From contig NZ_JADQDN010000004.1 of the NCBI RefSeq assembly GCF_015694425.1, positions 62,001 to 126,000 of the forward strand: a stretch of 64,000 nt of DNA. Reading direction: 5' to 3'. The translations under genes and the position numbers were made by a program. Shown piece by piece: positions 31,175 through 38,652 of the stretch. Origin of the DNA: Microvirga terrestris. GTDB lineage: Bacteria > Pseudomonadota > Alphaproteobacteria > Rhizobiales > Beijerinckiaceae. Positions within the stretch are counted from its first letter, which is position 1; each line of letters begins with the position of its first letter. Below the pieces are notes generated by a model. That model had not been told where the DNA came from and searched no databases. It was given only the letters and a program-made list of their open reading frames with translations.

Positions 31175-31287
31175 AGAGCATCGTGCGGAAAAGTGGATCC
31201 GGTTTTCCGCACCTAACGATGCTCTTATTTATAAAGAAGCATCGGATTGGATCCCAAAAGTGGCCTCCACTTTTGGGTCCGATGCTT
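31175..31287. repeat. Pair of dispersed palindromic repeats
   Basis: Two adjacent cruciform elements fill the gap before the ThDP gene. The first (31175-31225) has outer arms AGAGCATCGT/ACGATGCTCT and inner arms GCGGAAAA/TTTTCCGC. The second (31237-31287) has outer arms AAGCATCGGA/TCCGATGCTT and inner arms CCCAAAAGTGG/CCACTTTTGGG. Related elements occur at 40334-40377 and 52891-52939. Both keep the AGCATC...GATGCT frame. Confidence 0.8.
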
Positions 31288-31334
31288 TAGCCCTCCGTTT
31301 TGCTATCTAAACCCTCTTACATCGCGAGCCTTCC

Positions 31335-33014
31335 ATGACAGCGCCCTCCCGCACCGGCGGCCAGATTCTTGTCGATCAACTGACTCTTCACGGAGTCGAT
31401 CACATCTTCTGCGTTCCAGGCGAGAGCTATCTCGCGGCACTCGATGCGCTGCATGACGCGAACATCGCCATCACGGTCTGCCGCCAGGAAGGCGGCGCGG
31501 CCATGATGGCGGAGGCTTACGGCAAGCTCACCGGCCGTCCCGGCATCTGCTTCGTCACCCGAGGCCCCGGCGCGACGAACGCCTCGCCCGGCATCCACAT
31601 CGCCAAGCAGGATTCGACGCCGATGATCCTGTTCGTCGGCCAGATCGAGCGCGGCATGCGCGAGCGCGAGGCGTTCCAGGAGCTCGACTACCGCGCCGCC
31701 TTCGGACCGCTCGCGAAGTGGGCCACGGAAGTGGACGATCCTGCACGCTTCCCCGAGATCGTCTCTCGCGCCTTCCATGTTGCCACCTCGGGCCGTCCCG
31801 GCCCCGTGGTGATCGCGCTGCCGGAAGATGTGCTCACCGAGATGGCCGCCGTCACTGATGCGCCGCGCTATCAGGTGATCGAGACCCACCCTGGCCTCAC
31901 GCAGATGGCCGAATTGCAGAAGCTCCTGCACGGCGCCAAGAACCCGATCGCGCTCCTCGGCGGCAGCCGCTGGTCGGAGACGGCCGTGCAGCGCTTCGTG
32001 CGCTTCGCCGAGCGCTTCGAGCTGCCGGTCGCCTGCACGTTCCGCCGTCAGATGCTGTTTCCCGCCGACCACGCCTCGTACATCGGCGATCTCGGGCTCG
32101 GCGTGAATCCGAAGCTGCTCGCCCGCATCAAGGACGCGGATCTCGTGCTGCTCGTCGGCGGGCGCCTCTCCGAGATCCCGAGCCAGGCCTACACGCTTCT
32201 CGACATTCCGGCGCCGAAGCAGACGCTGGTGCATGTGCATCCCGATTCGAGTGAACTCGGCCGGGTCTATGCGCCACATCTCGCCATCAACGCCTCGCCC
32301 AATGCCTTCACGGCAGCGCTCGAGGGCGTGCATCCGCCGGCCTCGCTTTCCTGGAGCGAGGGCACGACGGCGGCGCATAAAAGCTACGAAGCTTGGAGCG
32401 ACCCGAGCGAGATCCGCCACCCAGGCGCGCTGCAGATGGGCCAGGTGATGCAGCACCTGCGCGAGGTGATGCCCACCGACACGATCTTCTGCAACGGCGC
32501 CGGCAATTTCGCCACCTGGGTGCATCGCTTCTGGCCGTTCCGCCAATATGGCACGCAGCTGGCCCCCACCTCCGGCTCCATGGGCTATGGCGTGCCGGCG
32601 GCCGTGGGCGCCAAGCGCCTGCGGCCCGACAGCCCCGTGGTGGTGTTTGCCGGAGACGGCGACTTCCTCATGAACGGGCAGGAATTTGCCACCGCCGTGC
32701 AATACGATCTGCCGATCCTGGTGATTCTGCTTGATAACGGCATGTACGGCACGATCCGCATGCACCAGGAGCGCGAATATCCCGGTCGCGTCTCGGCCAC
32801 CATGCTGCAGAACCCGGACTTCGCAGCCTATGCCCGCGCCTTCGGCGGCTACGGCGAGCGCGTCGAGCTGACGGAGGATTTCGCCCCGGCCCTCCAGCGC
32901 GCGCTCACCTCCAGCAAGCCCGCCATCCTGCACTGCATCCTCGATCCGGAAGCGATCACGCCCAGCATGTCGCTCTCAGCGATCCGTGAGAAGGCGCTGG
33001 CGGAGAAGAAGTAA
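31335..33014 (+). CDS. Thiamine diphosphate enzyme, acetolactate synthase-like (stand-alone)
   Basis: A 559-residue ThDP-dependent enzyme with the three domains of the AHAS/benzoylformate-decarboxylase group. The catalytic Glu52 is in CRQEGGAAMMAEAYGK. The ThDP/Mg motif is GDGDFLMNGQEFATA, ending with the Asn in LLDNGMYG. No regulatory small subunit gene (ilvH) is adjacent, so a biosynthetic acetolactate synthase is less likely than a catabolic 2-oxoacid decarboxylase or carboligase. It lies directly downstream of lysine-degradation genes. A role on 2-oxoadipate or a related 2-oxoacid is a hypothesis. Confidence 0.88.
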   Translation: MTAPSRTGGQILVDQLTLHGVDHIFCVPGESYLAALDALHDANIAITVCRQEGGAAMMAEAYGKLTGRPGICFVTRGPGATNASPGIHIAKQDSTPMILFVGQIERGMREREAFQELDYRAAFGPLAKWATEVDDPARFPEIVSRAFHVATSGRPGPVVIALPEDVLTEMAAVTDAPRYQVIETHPGLTQMAELQKLLHGAKNPIALLGGSRWSETAVQRFVRFAERFELPVACTFRRQMLFPADHASYIGDLGLGVNPKLLARIKDADLVLLVGGRLSEIPSQAYTLLDIPAPKQTLVHVHPDSSELGRVYAPHLAINASPNAFTAALEGVHPPASLSWSEGTTAAHKSYEAWSDPSEIRHPGALQMGQVMQHLREVMPTDTIFCNGAGNFATWVHRFWPFRQYGTQLAPTSGSMGYGVPAAVGAKRLRPDSPVVVFAGDGDFLMNGQEFATAVQYDLPILVILLDNGMYGTIRMHQEREYPGRVSATMLQNPDFAAYARAFGGYGERVELTEDFAPALQRALTSSKPAILHCILDPEAITPSMSLSAIREKALAEKK

Positions 33015-33194
33015 CCCTCCACTGTCATTCCGGGGCGGCCAGAGGCCGAGCCCGGAATCCATAAATACGACGTTTCAAGAAATGCGAGTAGCGTCACACC
33101 TCATCATGCACCGTTAGCGGTTATGGATTCCAGGCTCCGCTGCGCGGCCCCGGAATGACAGTGGTAGCAACTCGCACAAACTTGACGATCCGAC
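33015..33194. repeat. Long imperfect inverted repeat in the gap after the ThDP gene
   Basis: The arms CCACTGTCATTCCGGGGC (from about 33019) and GCCCCGGAATGACAGTGG (to about 33163) are inverted copies. They are followed inward by GAATCCATAA (about 33054) and TTATGGATTC (about 33119). The total span is about 145 bases with a nonrepetitive centre. This GTCATTCCGGG motif occurs as fragments elsewhere (21385-21410, 62673-62712). No gene is seen here. Confidence 0.7.
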
Positions 33195-33219
33195 ACGGCG
33201 GCGCTTATAACGCCGCCGT
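33195..33219 (+). terminator. Hairpin, terminator-like, after the ThDP gene
   Basis: A 9-base perfect stem (ACGGCGGCG 33195-33203 with CGCCGCCGT 33211-33219) has a 7-base loop CTTATAA and is followed by TTCCTTTT. It could end transcription from the ThDP gene, or it may be the first of a series of hairpins leading into yjhX. Confidence 0.5.
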
Positions 33220-33236
33220 TTCCTTTTGGAGCTTTT

Positions 33237-33263
33237 ATGCGCGGAGAGACCGAGACCCGGTAA
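33237..33263 (+). CDS. Possible leader peptide (8 codons) upstream of yjhX
   Basis: ATG at 33237 opens a frame encoding MRGETETR and ends in TAA. A GGAG sequence stands five bases before the ATG, so it has a real-looking ribosome site. Directly after the stop comes the hairpin at 33265-33286. The arrangement of a short translated frame followed by stems is that of a translation-dependent leader. There is no proof of expression. Confidence 0.35.
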   Translation: MRGETETR

Positions 33264-33264
33264 G

Positions 33265-33322
33265 GCCCGCTGGCAAGACAGCGGGCAGCGGCTGACGATT
33301 CAGCCGAACGCGCACGTGCGCG
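33265..33322 (+). promoter_or_regulatory. Candidate structured leader of yjhX (three stems)
   Basis: Three perfect inverted repeats follow one another: GCCCGCTG/CAGCGGGC (33265-33272 with 33279-33286, loop GCAAGA), CGGCTGA/TCAGCCG (33289-33295 with 33300-33306, loop CGAT), and the palindrome CGCGCACGTGCGCG (33309-33322). They lie 40-100 bases before the GTG start of yjhX. I know no riboswitch class with this layout. It may control yjhX translation or be a small RNA. Confidence 0.4.
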
Positions 33323-33361
33323 CACTCTCCGATACCACCATCAAAGCTTCAGGTTATTCCC

Positions 33362-33619
33362 GTGAACGTTTCACGCAATGGGCAGCGCGTGCTCCACGTG
33401 CTCGCGCAGGGCGGCGTTATCCGTCATTACAAGGACGATAACGGCCGTATTCTCGAAATCGAATGTCTCACCCGTGAAGGGTGGCTGCTCACCCTCTGCA
33501 CCCTCGATCTTTTCAAGGCGCTGCGCCAGAAAGGGCTGATCGCCTCGTCGAACGGTGGGCCTTACCGCATCACGCGGCAGGGCTTGCAGGCGGTGAGAAG
33601 CCGGCCCGACAACCGTTGA
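33362..33619 (+). CDS. yjhX: YjhX family (UPF0386) protein, putative toxin
   Basis: An 85-residue protein of the UPF0386/YjhX family, the length typical of the family. It begins at GTG. The motif series NVSRNGQRVLHVLAQGG, IRHYKDDNGRI, ECLTREGW, LFKALRQKGLI and PYRITRQGLQAVR matches the family from memory. The predicted fold is a small winged helix. E. coli YjhX is described as a toxin whose partner YjhQ is a GNAT acetyltransferase. No such partner gene is adjacent here, so it may be a housekeeping or regulatory member. A hairpin overlaps its stop (33599-33626). Confidence 0.88.
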   Translation: MNVSRNGQRVLHVLAQGGVIRHYKDDNGRILEIECLTREGWLLTLCTLDLFKALRQKGLIASSNGGPYRITRQGLQAVRSRPDNR

Positions 33620-33652
33620 GCCGGCTCTGACAAGTCAAAGGAGGGGGCGGTG

Positions 33653-34624
33653 TCAGGCCGCCTCCTTCTCCTCCAGCCGCCTCGCCACAAGGCTGCGCAG
33701 GGACCGCAGGTCCTTCACGAAGGAGCGGATGCCCTCCGAGAGCTTTTCGGACGCCATCGCATCTTCGTTCATGGCGAAGCGGAAGCTCTTCTCGTCCGTG
33801 CGCGGCAGCGGCGCGGTCTTTTCGACATGATCGGCTGAGAGCTTGCGCGGCAACTCACCCTGCGCGCCAGCCAGTTCGTCGAGGAGCGCAGGCGAGATGG
33901 TGAGGCGGTCACAGCCCGCGAGCGCCTCGATCTCTCCGATGTTGCGGAAGGAGGCGCCCATCACCACGGTCTTGATGCCTTGCGCCTTGTACGAGGCATA
34001 GATCTTGCGCACGGACAGAACGCCCGGATCTGTCTCGCCTGTGTAGGGCCCGCCGCCGGCTTTCACGTGCCAGTCGAGGATGCGACCGACGAAGGGGGAG
34101 ATCAGGAACACGCCGGCTTCCGCGCAGGCCTGGGCCTGCACCTGGCTGAAGAGAAGCGTGAGGTTGCAGTCGATGCCTTCCTTCTGGAGCACTTCCGCCG
34201 CGCGGATGCCCTCCCAGGTGGCGGCGATCTTGATGAGAATCCGCTCGCGCCCGATGCCACGGGCCTCATAAGCCCTGATGATGGCCCGCGCCTTGGCGAG
34301 TGTGGCCTCCGTGTCGAAGGAGAGGTCAGCATCCACCTCCGTCGAGACGCGGCCCGGCACGATGCCGGCGAGTTCCGCGCCGAAAGCGACAGCCAGACGG
34401 TCGCAGATTGCCTCGATCACACCTTCGCGGGAGCCGCCTTGGCTCCGGCCCCAAGCCAGGGCCTCGTCGATGATATGGCCATAGGCCGGGGTCTCGACCG
34501 CCTTCAGGAGCAGGGTCGGGTTGGTGGTGCAGTCCTGGGGCTTCAGGCGGCGCACCGCATCGAGGTCGCCCGTATCGGCGACGACGACCGTCATGGCGCG
34601 CAATTGGTCGAGCTTGGAGGACAT
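33653..34624 (-). CDS. tal: Transaldolase
   Basis: A 323-residue pentose phosphate enzyme that transfers dihydroxyacetone between sedoheptulose-7-phosphate and glyceraldehyde-3-phosphate. The Schiff-base Lys132 is in [11 protein letters not shown], the same number as in E. coli TalB. Other family motifs are [25 protein letters not shown] and CNLTLLFS. Length fits the classical TalB-type enzyme rather than the short fructose-6-phosphate aldolase group. It is a single gene, convergent with yjhX. It could feed carbon from inositol and sugar catabolism into the pentose pathway. Confidence 0.95.
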   Translation of the reverse strand: MSSKLDQLRAMTVVVADTGDLDAVRRLKPQDCTTNPTLLLKAVETPAYGHIIDEALAWGRSQGGSREGVIEAICDRLAVAFGAELAGIVPGRVSTEVDADLSFDTEATLAKARAIIRAYEARGIGRERILIKIAATWEGIRAAEVLQKEGIDCNLTLLFSQVQAQACAEAGVFLISPFVGRILDWHVKAGGGPYTGETDPGVLSVRKIYASYKAQGIKTVVMGASFRNIGEIEALAGCDRLTISPALLDELAGAQGELPRKLSADHVEKTAPLPRTDEKSFRFAMNEDAMASEKLSEGIRSFVKDLRSLRSLVARRLEEKEAA

Positions 34625-34728
34625 CGGGATCTCCGTGGGGTTCGTTTGGATTTGACTTAGTCCCTCAAGGCGCCCGCGTGAAGCCCTGGAGCCCGCGACA
34701 CTCCTTTCCGCTTCCCCTTGTGGTAAAA

Positions 34729-34823
34729 CCTCGACGTCATGGCCGGGCTTGTCCCGGCCATCCCGACTAGGAAAGGCTCAGCGCTTTTCAGATCGGGATC
34801 ACCGGCACAAGGCCGGTGATGAC
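34729..34823. repeat. Dispersed inverted-repeat element, second copy
   Basis: This copy has the same order as the element at 29311-29411: CCTCGACGTCATGGCCGG, an arm CCGGCCATCCCGA, a variable centre, then ATCACCGGCACAAGGCCGGTGATGAC. It stands between transaldolase and the convergent LysR gene and could fold into two stems in RNA. Confidence 0.75.
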
Positions 34824-34843
34824 GGAGTGGGGCAAGCGGCTCC

Positions 34844-35734
34844 TCAAACGAACAGCCCTCTATTGGCCCTCACCCGGCTCAGGATGAAGGAATAGACTTC
34901 CTCCACGCGCCGGAGGTTCCGGACGTCAGCATGGGTCACGAGCCAATAGGTGCGAAGATAGGAGACATCCGGCAGCACCACCTCAAGTTCGGGAAACTGC
35001 CGCACCGCGTAATCGTGCAGGATACCGATGCCTATACCCGCCCGTACGGCTTCCGCCTGCGCCACCACGCTGGCGCACTCGAACCGGCGGGAGGTATGCT
35101 TCTCGATGGCCGAGAAGTAATCGAGCACCGGGCTGTAGAGCAGGTCCGCCACATAGGTCACGAGGGTTTTGCCCGATAGGTCCGCGAGATCGGCAATCGG
35201 CCCGTGACGTTTCAAATAATCCTTTGAGGCGTAGAGCCGAAGCCGGTAATCCGTGAGCTTGCGCGACACGAGCCGCCCTTCCGTAGGCTGCTCCAGGGTG
35301 ACGGCGATATCGGCCTCGCGCTTCGAGAGCGAGAAGGTGCGGGGCAGCGCCACGAGCTGCAGCGTGAGGCCCGGATGCCGCTCGGCCAGCGCCCCGAGCT
35401 CGGGGGCGAGAAAATAGGTGCCGATTCCGTCCGGCGCGCCGATGCGCACGGTGCCGGTGAGCGCGAGATCCGTGCCACCGAGTTCGCTCGCCACCGCCAG
35501 CGCTTGGGTCTCTATGGTCTCCGCGTGTTTCAGCAGCCGCTCGCCGGGCTCGGTGAGGGTGTACCCTTGAGGGCTGCGCTCGAACAGCTTGGCCTTGAGC
35601 GAGGCTTCGAGCGCCGAGATGCGGCGGGACACCGTGGTGTGGTCCGCCTCCAGCTGGCGGGCGGCGGCCGTCAACCGGCCTGCCCGCGCAACCGCGAGAA
35701 AGAAGCGGAGATCGTCCCAGTCGAAGGCGCTCAT
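34844..35734 (-). CDS. LysR family transcriptional regulator
   Basis: A 296-residue regulator with a typical N-terminal winged helix-turn-helix (FFLAVARAGRLTAAARQL, then VSRRISALEASLKAKLFERS) and a C-terminal effector domain from about 90 on. The ATG at 35734 is preferred over an upstream TTG. It is divergent from mmsA across 119 bases, so it probably controls valine/isobutyrate degradation. The intergenic region contains separated TCGCAC and GTGCGA half sites that could be part of its operator. The inducer is unknown. Confidence 0.92.
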   Translation of the reverse strand: MSAFDWDDLRFFLAVARAGRLTAAARQLEADHTTVSRRISALEASLKAKLFERSPQGYTLTEPGERLLKHAETIETQALAVASELGGTDLALTGTVRIGAPDGIGTYFLAPELGALAERHPGLTLQLVALPRTFSLSKREADIAVTLEQPTEGRLVSRKLTDYRLRLYASKDYLKRHGPIADLADLSGKTLVTYVADLLYSPVLDYFSAIEKHTSRRFECASVVAQAEAVRAGIGIGILHDYAVRQFPELEVVLPDVSYLRTYWLVTHADVRNLRRVEEVYSFILSRVRANRGLFV

Positions 35735-35853
35735 GCCCAACCCTTAGCGTATTGGCGTTTTCGCACAACGGTGCCTCGGTTTCACCCATAGTCGTGCGAT
35801 TTCAACAATGATAGAAGAAGGACACCAAAAACACCCATCAGGAGAGAGACGCC

Positions 35854-37350
35854 ATGCGCGAGGTCGGACATTTCGTCGGCGGCAAGCAGGTTGCCGGTAA
35901 ATCGGGACGCACCACCGAATTCTTCCAGCCCATGACCGGCGAGGTTCTGGGCCGGGTCGCGCTGGCATCCAAGGACGAGCTGCGCCAGGCGGTGGAGAAC
36001 GCCAAGGCCGCCCAGCCGGCCTGGGCCGCCACCAACCCGCAGCGCCGCGCCCGCGTGATGATGAAGTTCCTCGAACTCATCGCCAAGGAGATGGATCCTC
36101 TGGCCGAAATGCTGGCACGCGAGCATGGCAAGACCATCGTGGACGCCAAGGGCGACATCCAGCGCGGCGTCGAGGTGGCGGAGTTCTGCACCGGCATTCC
36201 GCACCTGCTGAAGGGCGAGTTCACGGAAGGCGCCGGCCCCGGCATCGACATGTATTCGATCCGCCAGCCGCTCGGCGTGGTGGCGGGCATCACGCCGTTC
36301 AACTTCCCGGCCATGATCCCGCTGTGGAAGCTCTCGCCCGCCATCGCCTGCGGCAACGCCTTCATCCTGAAGCCGTCCGAGCGTGATCCGGGCGTGCCGA
36401 TGCGCCTGGCCGAACTCATGATGGAAGCGGGCCTGCCGGCCGGCATCCTCAACGTGGTCAACGGCGACAAGGAAGTGGTGGACGCGATCCTCGACGATCC
36501 GGACATCAAGGCCGTGGGCTTCGTCGGCTCCTCGCCGATCGCGCAATACGTCTATTCCCGCGCCACCGCCAACGGCAAGCGCGCCCAGTGCTTCGGCGGC
36601 GCCAAGAACCACATGATCATCATGCCCGACGCCGATCTCGATCAGGCGGCCGATGCACTCATCGGCGCCGGCTACGGCTCGGCGGGCGAGCGCTGCATGG
36701 CGATCTCGGTGGCAGTGCCGGTGGGCCGCGCCACCGCCGACGCGCTCATGGACAAACTGATCCCGCGGGTCGAGACCCTGAAGGTGGGCCCCTCCACCGA
36801 CCCGTCCGCCGATTTCGGCCCGATGATCACCAAGGCGCATATGCAGAAGGTGCGCTCCTATGTGGATATCGGCGTGCAGGAAGGCGCCAAGCTCGTGGTC
36901 GACGGCCGCGACTTCAAGATGCAGGGCTACGAGAACGGCTTCTACATGGGCGGCTGCCTCTTCGACGAGGTGACGACCGACATGCGCATCTACAAGGAAG
37001 AGATCTTCGGCCCCGTCCTGTCCGTGGTGCGCGCCAAAGATTACGAGGATGCCCTGCGCCTGCCCTCCGACCACGAATACGGCAACGGCGTTGCGATCTA
37101 CACCCGTGACGGCGACGCCGCCCGCGACTTCGCCTCGCGCGTCAACGTAGGCATGGTGGGCATCAACGTGCCGATCCCGGTGCCGCTTGCCTATTACACC
37201 TTCGGCGGCTGGAAGGCCTCCGGCTTCGGCGACCTGAACCAGCACGGCCCGGACGCGGTGCGCTTCTACACCAAGACCAAGACGGTCACGTCGCGCTGGC
37301 CGTCCGGCATCAAGGAAGGCGCGGAATTCTCCATTCCGACGATGAAGTAG
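35854..37350 (+). CDS. mmsA: CoA-acylating methylmalonate-semialdehyde dehydrogenase
   Basis: A 498-residue aldehyde dehydrogenase that turns methylmalonate semialdehyde (from valine) or malonate semialdehyde (from inositol or beta-alanine) into propionyl- or acetyl-CoA. The catalytic Cys281 is in GERCMAISVAVPVG, a hallmark of MmsA/IolA. Length and the motifs GITPFNFPAMIPLWKL and KNHMIIMPDADL also fit. The ribosome site CAGGAGAG precedes the ATG. It has its own terminator. Because malonate semialdehyde is an end product of inositol breakdown, this gene may serve both pathways in the window. Confidence 0.95.
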   Translation: MREVGHFVGGKQVAGKSGRTTEFFQPMTGEVLGRVALASKDELRQAVENAKAAQPAWAATNPQRRARVMMKFLELIAKEMDPLAEMLAREHGKTIVDAKGDIQRGVEVAEFCTGIPHLLKGEFTEGAGPGIDMYSIRQPLGVVAGITPFNFPAMIPLWKLSPAIACGNAFILKPSERDPGVPMRLAELMMEAGLPAGILNVVNGDKEVVDAILDDPDIKAVGFVGSSPIAQYVYSRATANGKRAQCFGGAKNHMIIMPDADLDQAADALIGAGYGSAGERCMAISVAVPVGRATADALMDKLIPRVETLKVGPSTDPSADFGPMITKAHMQKVRSYVDIGVQEGAKLVVDGRDFKMQGYENGFYMGGCLFDEVTTDMRIYKEEIFGPVLSVVRAKDYEDALRLPSDHEYGNGVAIYTRDGDAARDFASRVNVGMVGINVPIPVPLAYYTFGGWKASGFGDLNQHGPDAVRFYTKTKTVTSRWPSGIKEGAEFSIPTMK

Positions 37351-37364
37351 GACAACACAATCAT

Positions 37365-37392
37365 GGCCGGGAGCTCGCTCCCGGCCTTTTTT
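37365..37392 (+). terminator. Rho-independent terminator after mmsA
   Basis: GGCCGGGAG (37365-37373) and CTCCCGGCC (37378-37386) form a 9-base perfect stem with a 4-base loop, followed by six T. It lies 15 bases after the mmsA stop and separates mmsA from the next operon. Confidence 0.9.
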
Positions 37393-37404
37393 GTTTTCGG
37401 AGCC

Positions 37405-37447
37405 GCATCTTTTCGACGGCACCTCAGACCATTTCGCCGAAAGATGC
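37405..37447. repeat. Degenerate palindromic repeat
   Basis: GCATCTTTTCGA and GCCGAAAGATGC form imperfect outer arms around a 19-base centre. The GCATC/GATGC frame links it to the palindromes at 31175-31287 and 52891-52939. It stands just before the acyl-CoA dehydrogenase gene. Confidence 0.45.
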
Positions 37448-37500
37448 TCTAGATCCAAAGTCGGGGTGCACAACCGCCCCCGCCGTGACGATTTAGGACC

Positions 37501-38652
37501 ATGACCCAGTTTTCCCTCACCGACGATCAAATCGCCGTCCGCGACATGGCGCTTGCTTTTGCTGCGGACAACCTCGCGCCCCATGCCCTTGAATGGGACG
37601 AGAAGAAGCATTTTCCCGTGGACGTGATGCGCGAGGCGGCAGCCCTCGGCATGGCGGCGATCTACACCCGCGACGATGTCGGCGGATCGGGGATGACGCG
37701 GCTCGACGCGGCGCTGATCTTCGAGGCGCTCGCCACGGGCTGCCCGGCGGTTTCGGCTTATCTCTCGATCCACAACATGGCCGCCTGGATGATCGACCGC
37801 TATGGCAACGAGGAGCAGCGCCAGCGCTACATTCCGCGCCTCGCCACCATGGAGCTGATCGCGAGCTACTGCCTCACCGAGCCGGGCTCGGGCTCGGACG
37901 CGGCGGCGCTCAAGACCAGGGCGGTGCGCGACGGCGACCATTACGTGGTCAACGGCGTGAAGCAGTTCATCTCGGGCGCCGGCACCTCGGACATCTACGT
38001 GACCATGGTGCGCACCGGCGAGGACGGCCCCTCCGGCATCTCGACCCTGGTGATCGAGAAGGACATGCCCGGCGTGTCCTTCGGCGCGCAGGAGAAGAAG
38101 ATGGGCTGGAACGCGCAGCCCACCGCCGCGGTGATCTTCGAGGACGTGCGCGTGCCCATCGCCAACCGGCTGTCGGACGAAGGCCAGGGCTTCAAGATCG
38201 CCATGTCGGGCCTCGACGGCGGTCGCATCAATATCGGCGCCTGCTCGCTCGGCGGCGCGCAAGCAGCCCTCGACAAGGCCCTCGCCTATACGGGCGACCG
38301 CAAGGCTTTCGGCAAGCGCATCGCGGATTTCCAGGCTCTGCAGTTCAAGATCGCCGACATGGCGACCGAGCTCGAAGCGGCGCGCACATTCCTGTGGCGC
38401 GCGGCCTCGGCGCTCGACGCCAAGGCGCTCGATGCCACCAAGCTCTGCGCCATGGCCAAGCGCATGGCAACCGATGTGGGCTTCCAGGTGGCAAACGACG
38501 CGCTGCAGCTCCATGGCGGCTACGGCTACCTTGCCGATTATGGCGTCGAGAAGATCGTGCGCGATCTACGCGTGCACCAGATTCTGGAAGGCACCAACGA
38601 GATCATGCGCCTGATCGTGGCGCGTGATCTGGTAGGACGTGGCAATCGATGA
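37501..38652 (+). CDS. Acyl-CoA dehydrogenase (probable isobutyryl-CoA dehydrogenase)
   Basis: A 383-residue FAD enzyme that forms a double bond in a short branched acyl-CoA. Family motifs are YCLTEPGSGSDAAAL, the LSDEGQGFKIAMSGLDGGRINI segment and QLHGGYGYLADYGVEKIVRD. The catalytic base is the Glu of ILEGTNEIMRL near the C-terminus (about residue 365-375). It is the first gene of an operon with two small membrane proteins and 3-hydroxyisobutyrate dehydrogenase, so isobutyryl-CoA from valine is the likely substrate. The next gene overlaps its stop by four bases. Confidence 0.92.
   Translation: MTQFSLTDDQIAVRDMALAFAADNLAPHALEWDEKKHFPVDVMREAAALGMAAIYTRDDVGGSGMTRLDAALIFEALATGCPAVSAYLSIHNMAAWMIDRYGNEEQRQRYIPRLATMELIASYCLTEPGSGSDAAALKTRAVRDGDHYVVNGVKQFISGAGTSDIYVTMVRTGEDGPSGISTLVIEKDMPGVSFGAQEKKMGWNAQPTAAVIFEDVRVPIANRLSDEGQGFKIAMSGLDGGRINIGACSLGGAQAALDKALAYTGDRKAFGKRIADFQALQFKIADMATELEAARTFLWRAASALDAKALDATKLCAMAKRMATDVGFQVANDALQLHGGYGYLADYGVEKIVRDLRVHQILEGTNEIMRLIVARDLVGRGNR

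Noticed and set aside
29496..31181. Minus-strand frame of 561 codons opposite the AASA dehydrogenase gene
   Set aside because: It is antisense to an ALDH gene with intact catalytic motifs and has a biased composition typical of a shadow frame.
31317..32933. Minus-strand frame of 538 codons opposite the ThDP enzyme
   Set aside because: It is antisense to a ThDP gene with intact motifs, and its composition is biased.
31335..33014. Biosynthetic acetolactate synthase IlvB
   Set aside because: No ilvH/ilvN small subunit or ilvC is adjacent, and the context is catabolic. The possibility is not excluded but is not preferred.
33195..33361. Known riboswitch (a GGAGAGACC sequence near 33243 briefly suggested a glycine riboswitch)
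   Set aside because: The rest of the glycine aptamer consensus, with its conserved stems and AAAGGAC-type end, is missing, and the downstream gene is not a glycine gene.
35782..38514. Very long open frame of 910 codons on the minus strand across mmsA and the acyl-CoA dehydrogenase
   Set aside because: The translation is low-complexity (His, Gly, Arg, Asp rich) and antisense to two confidently recognised genes. It is the usual antisense artefact of GC-rich coding DNA.
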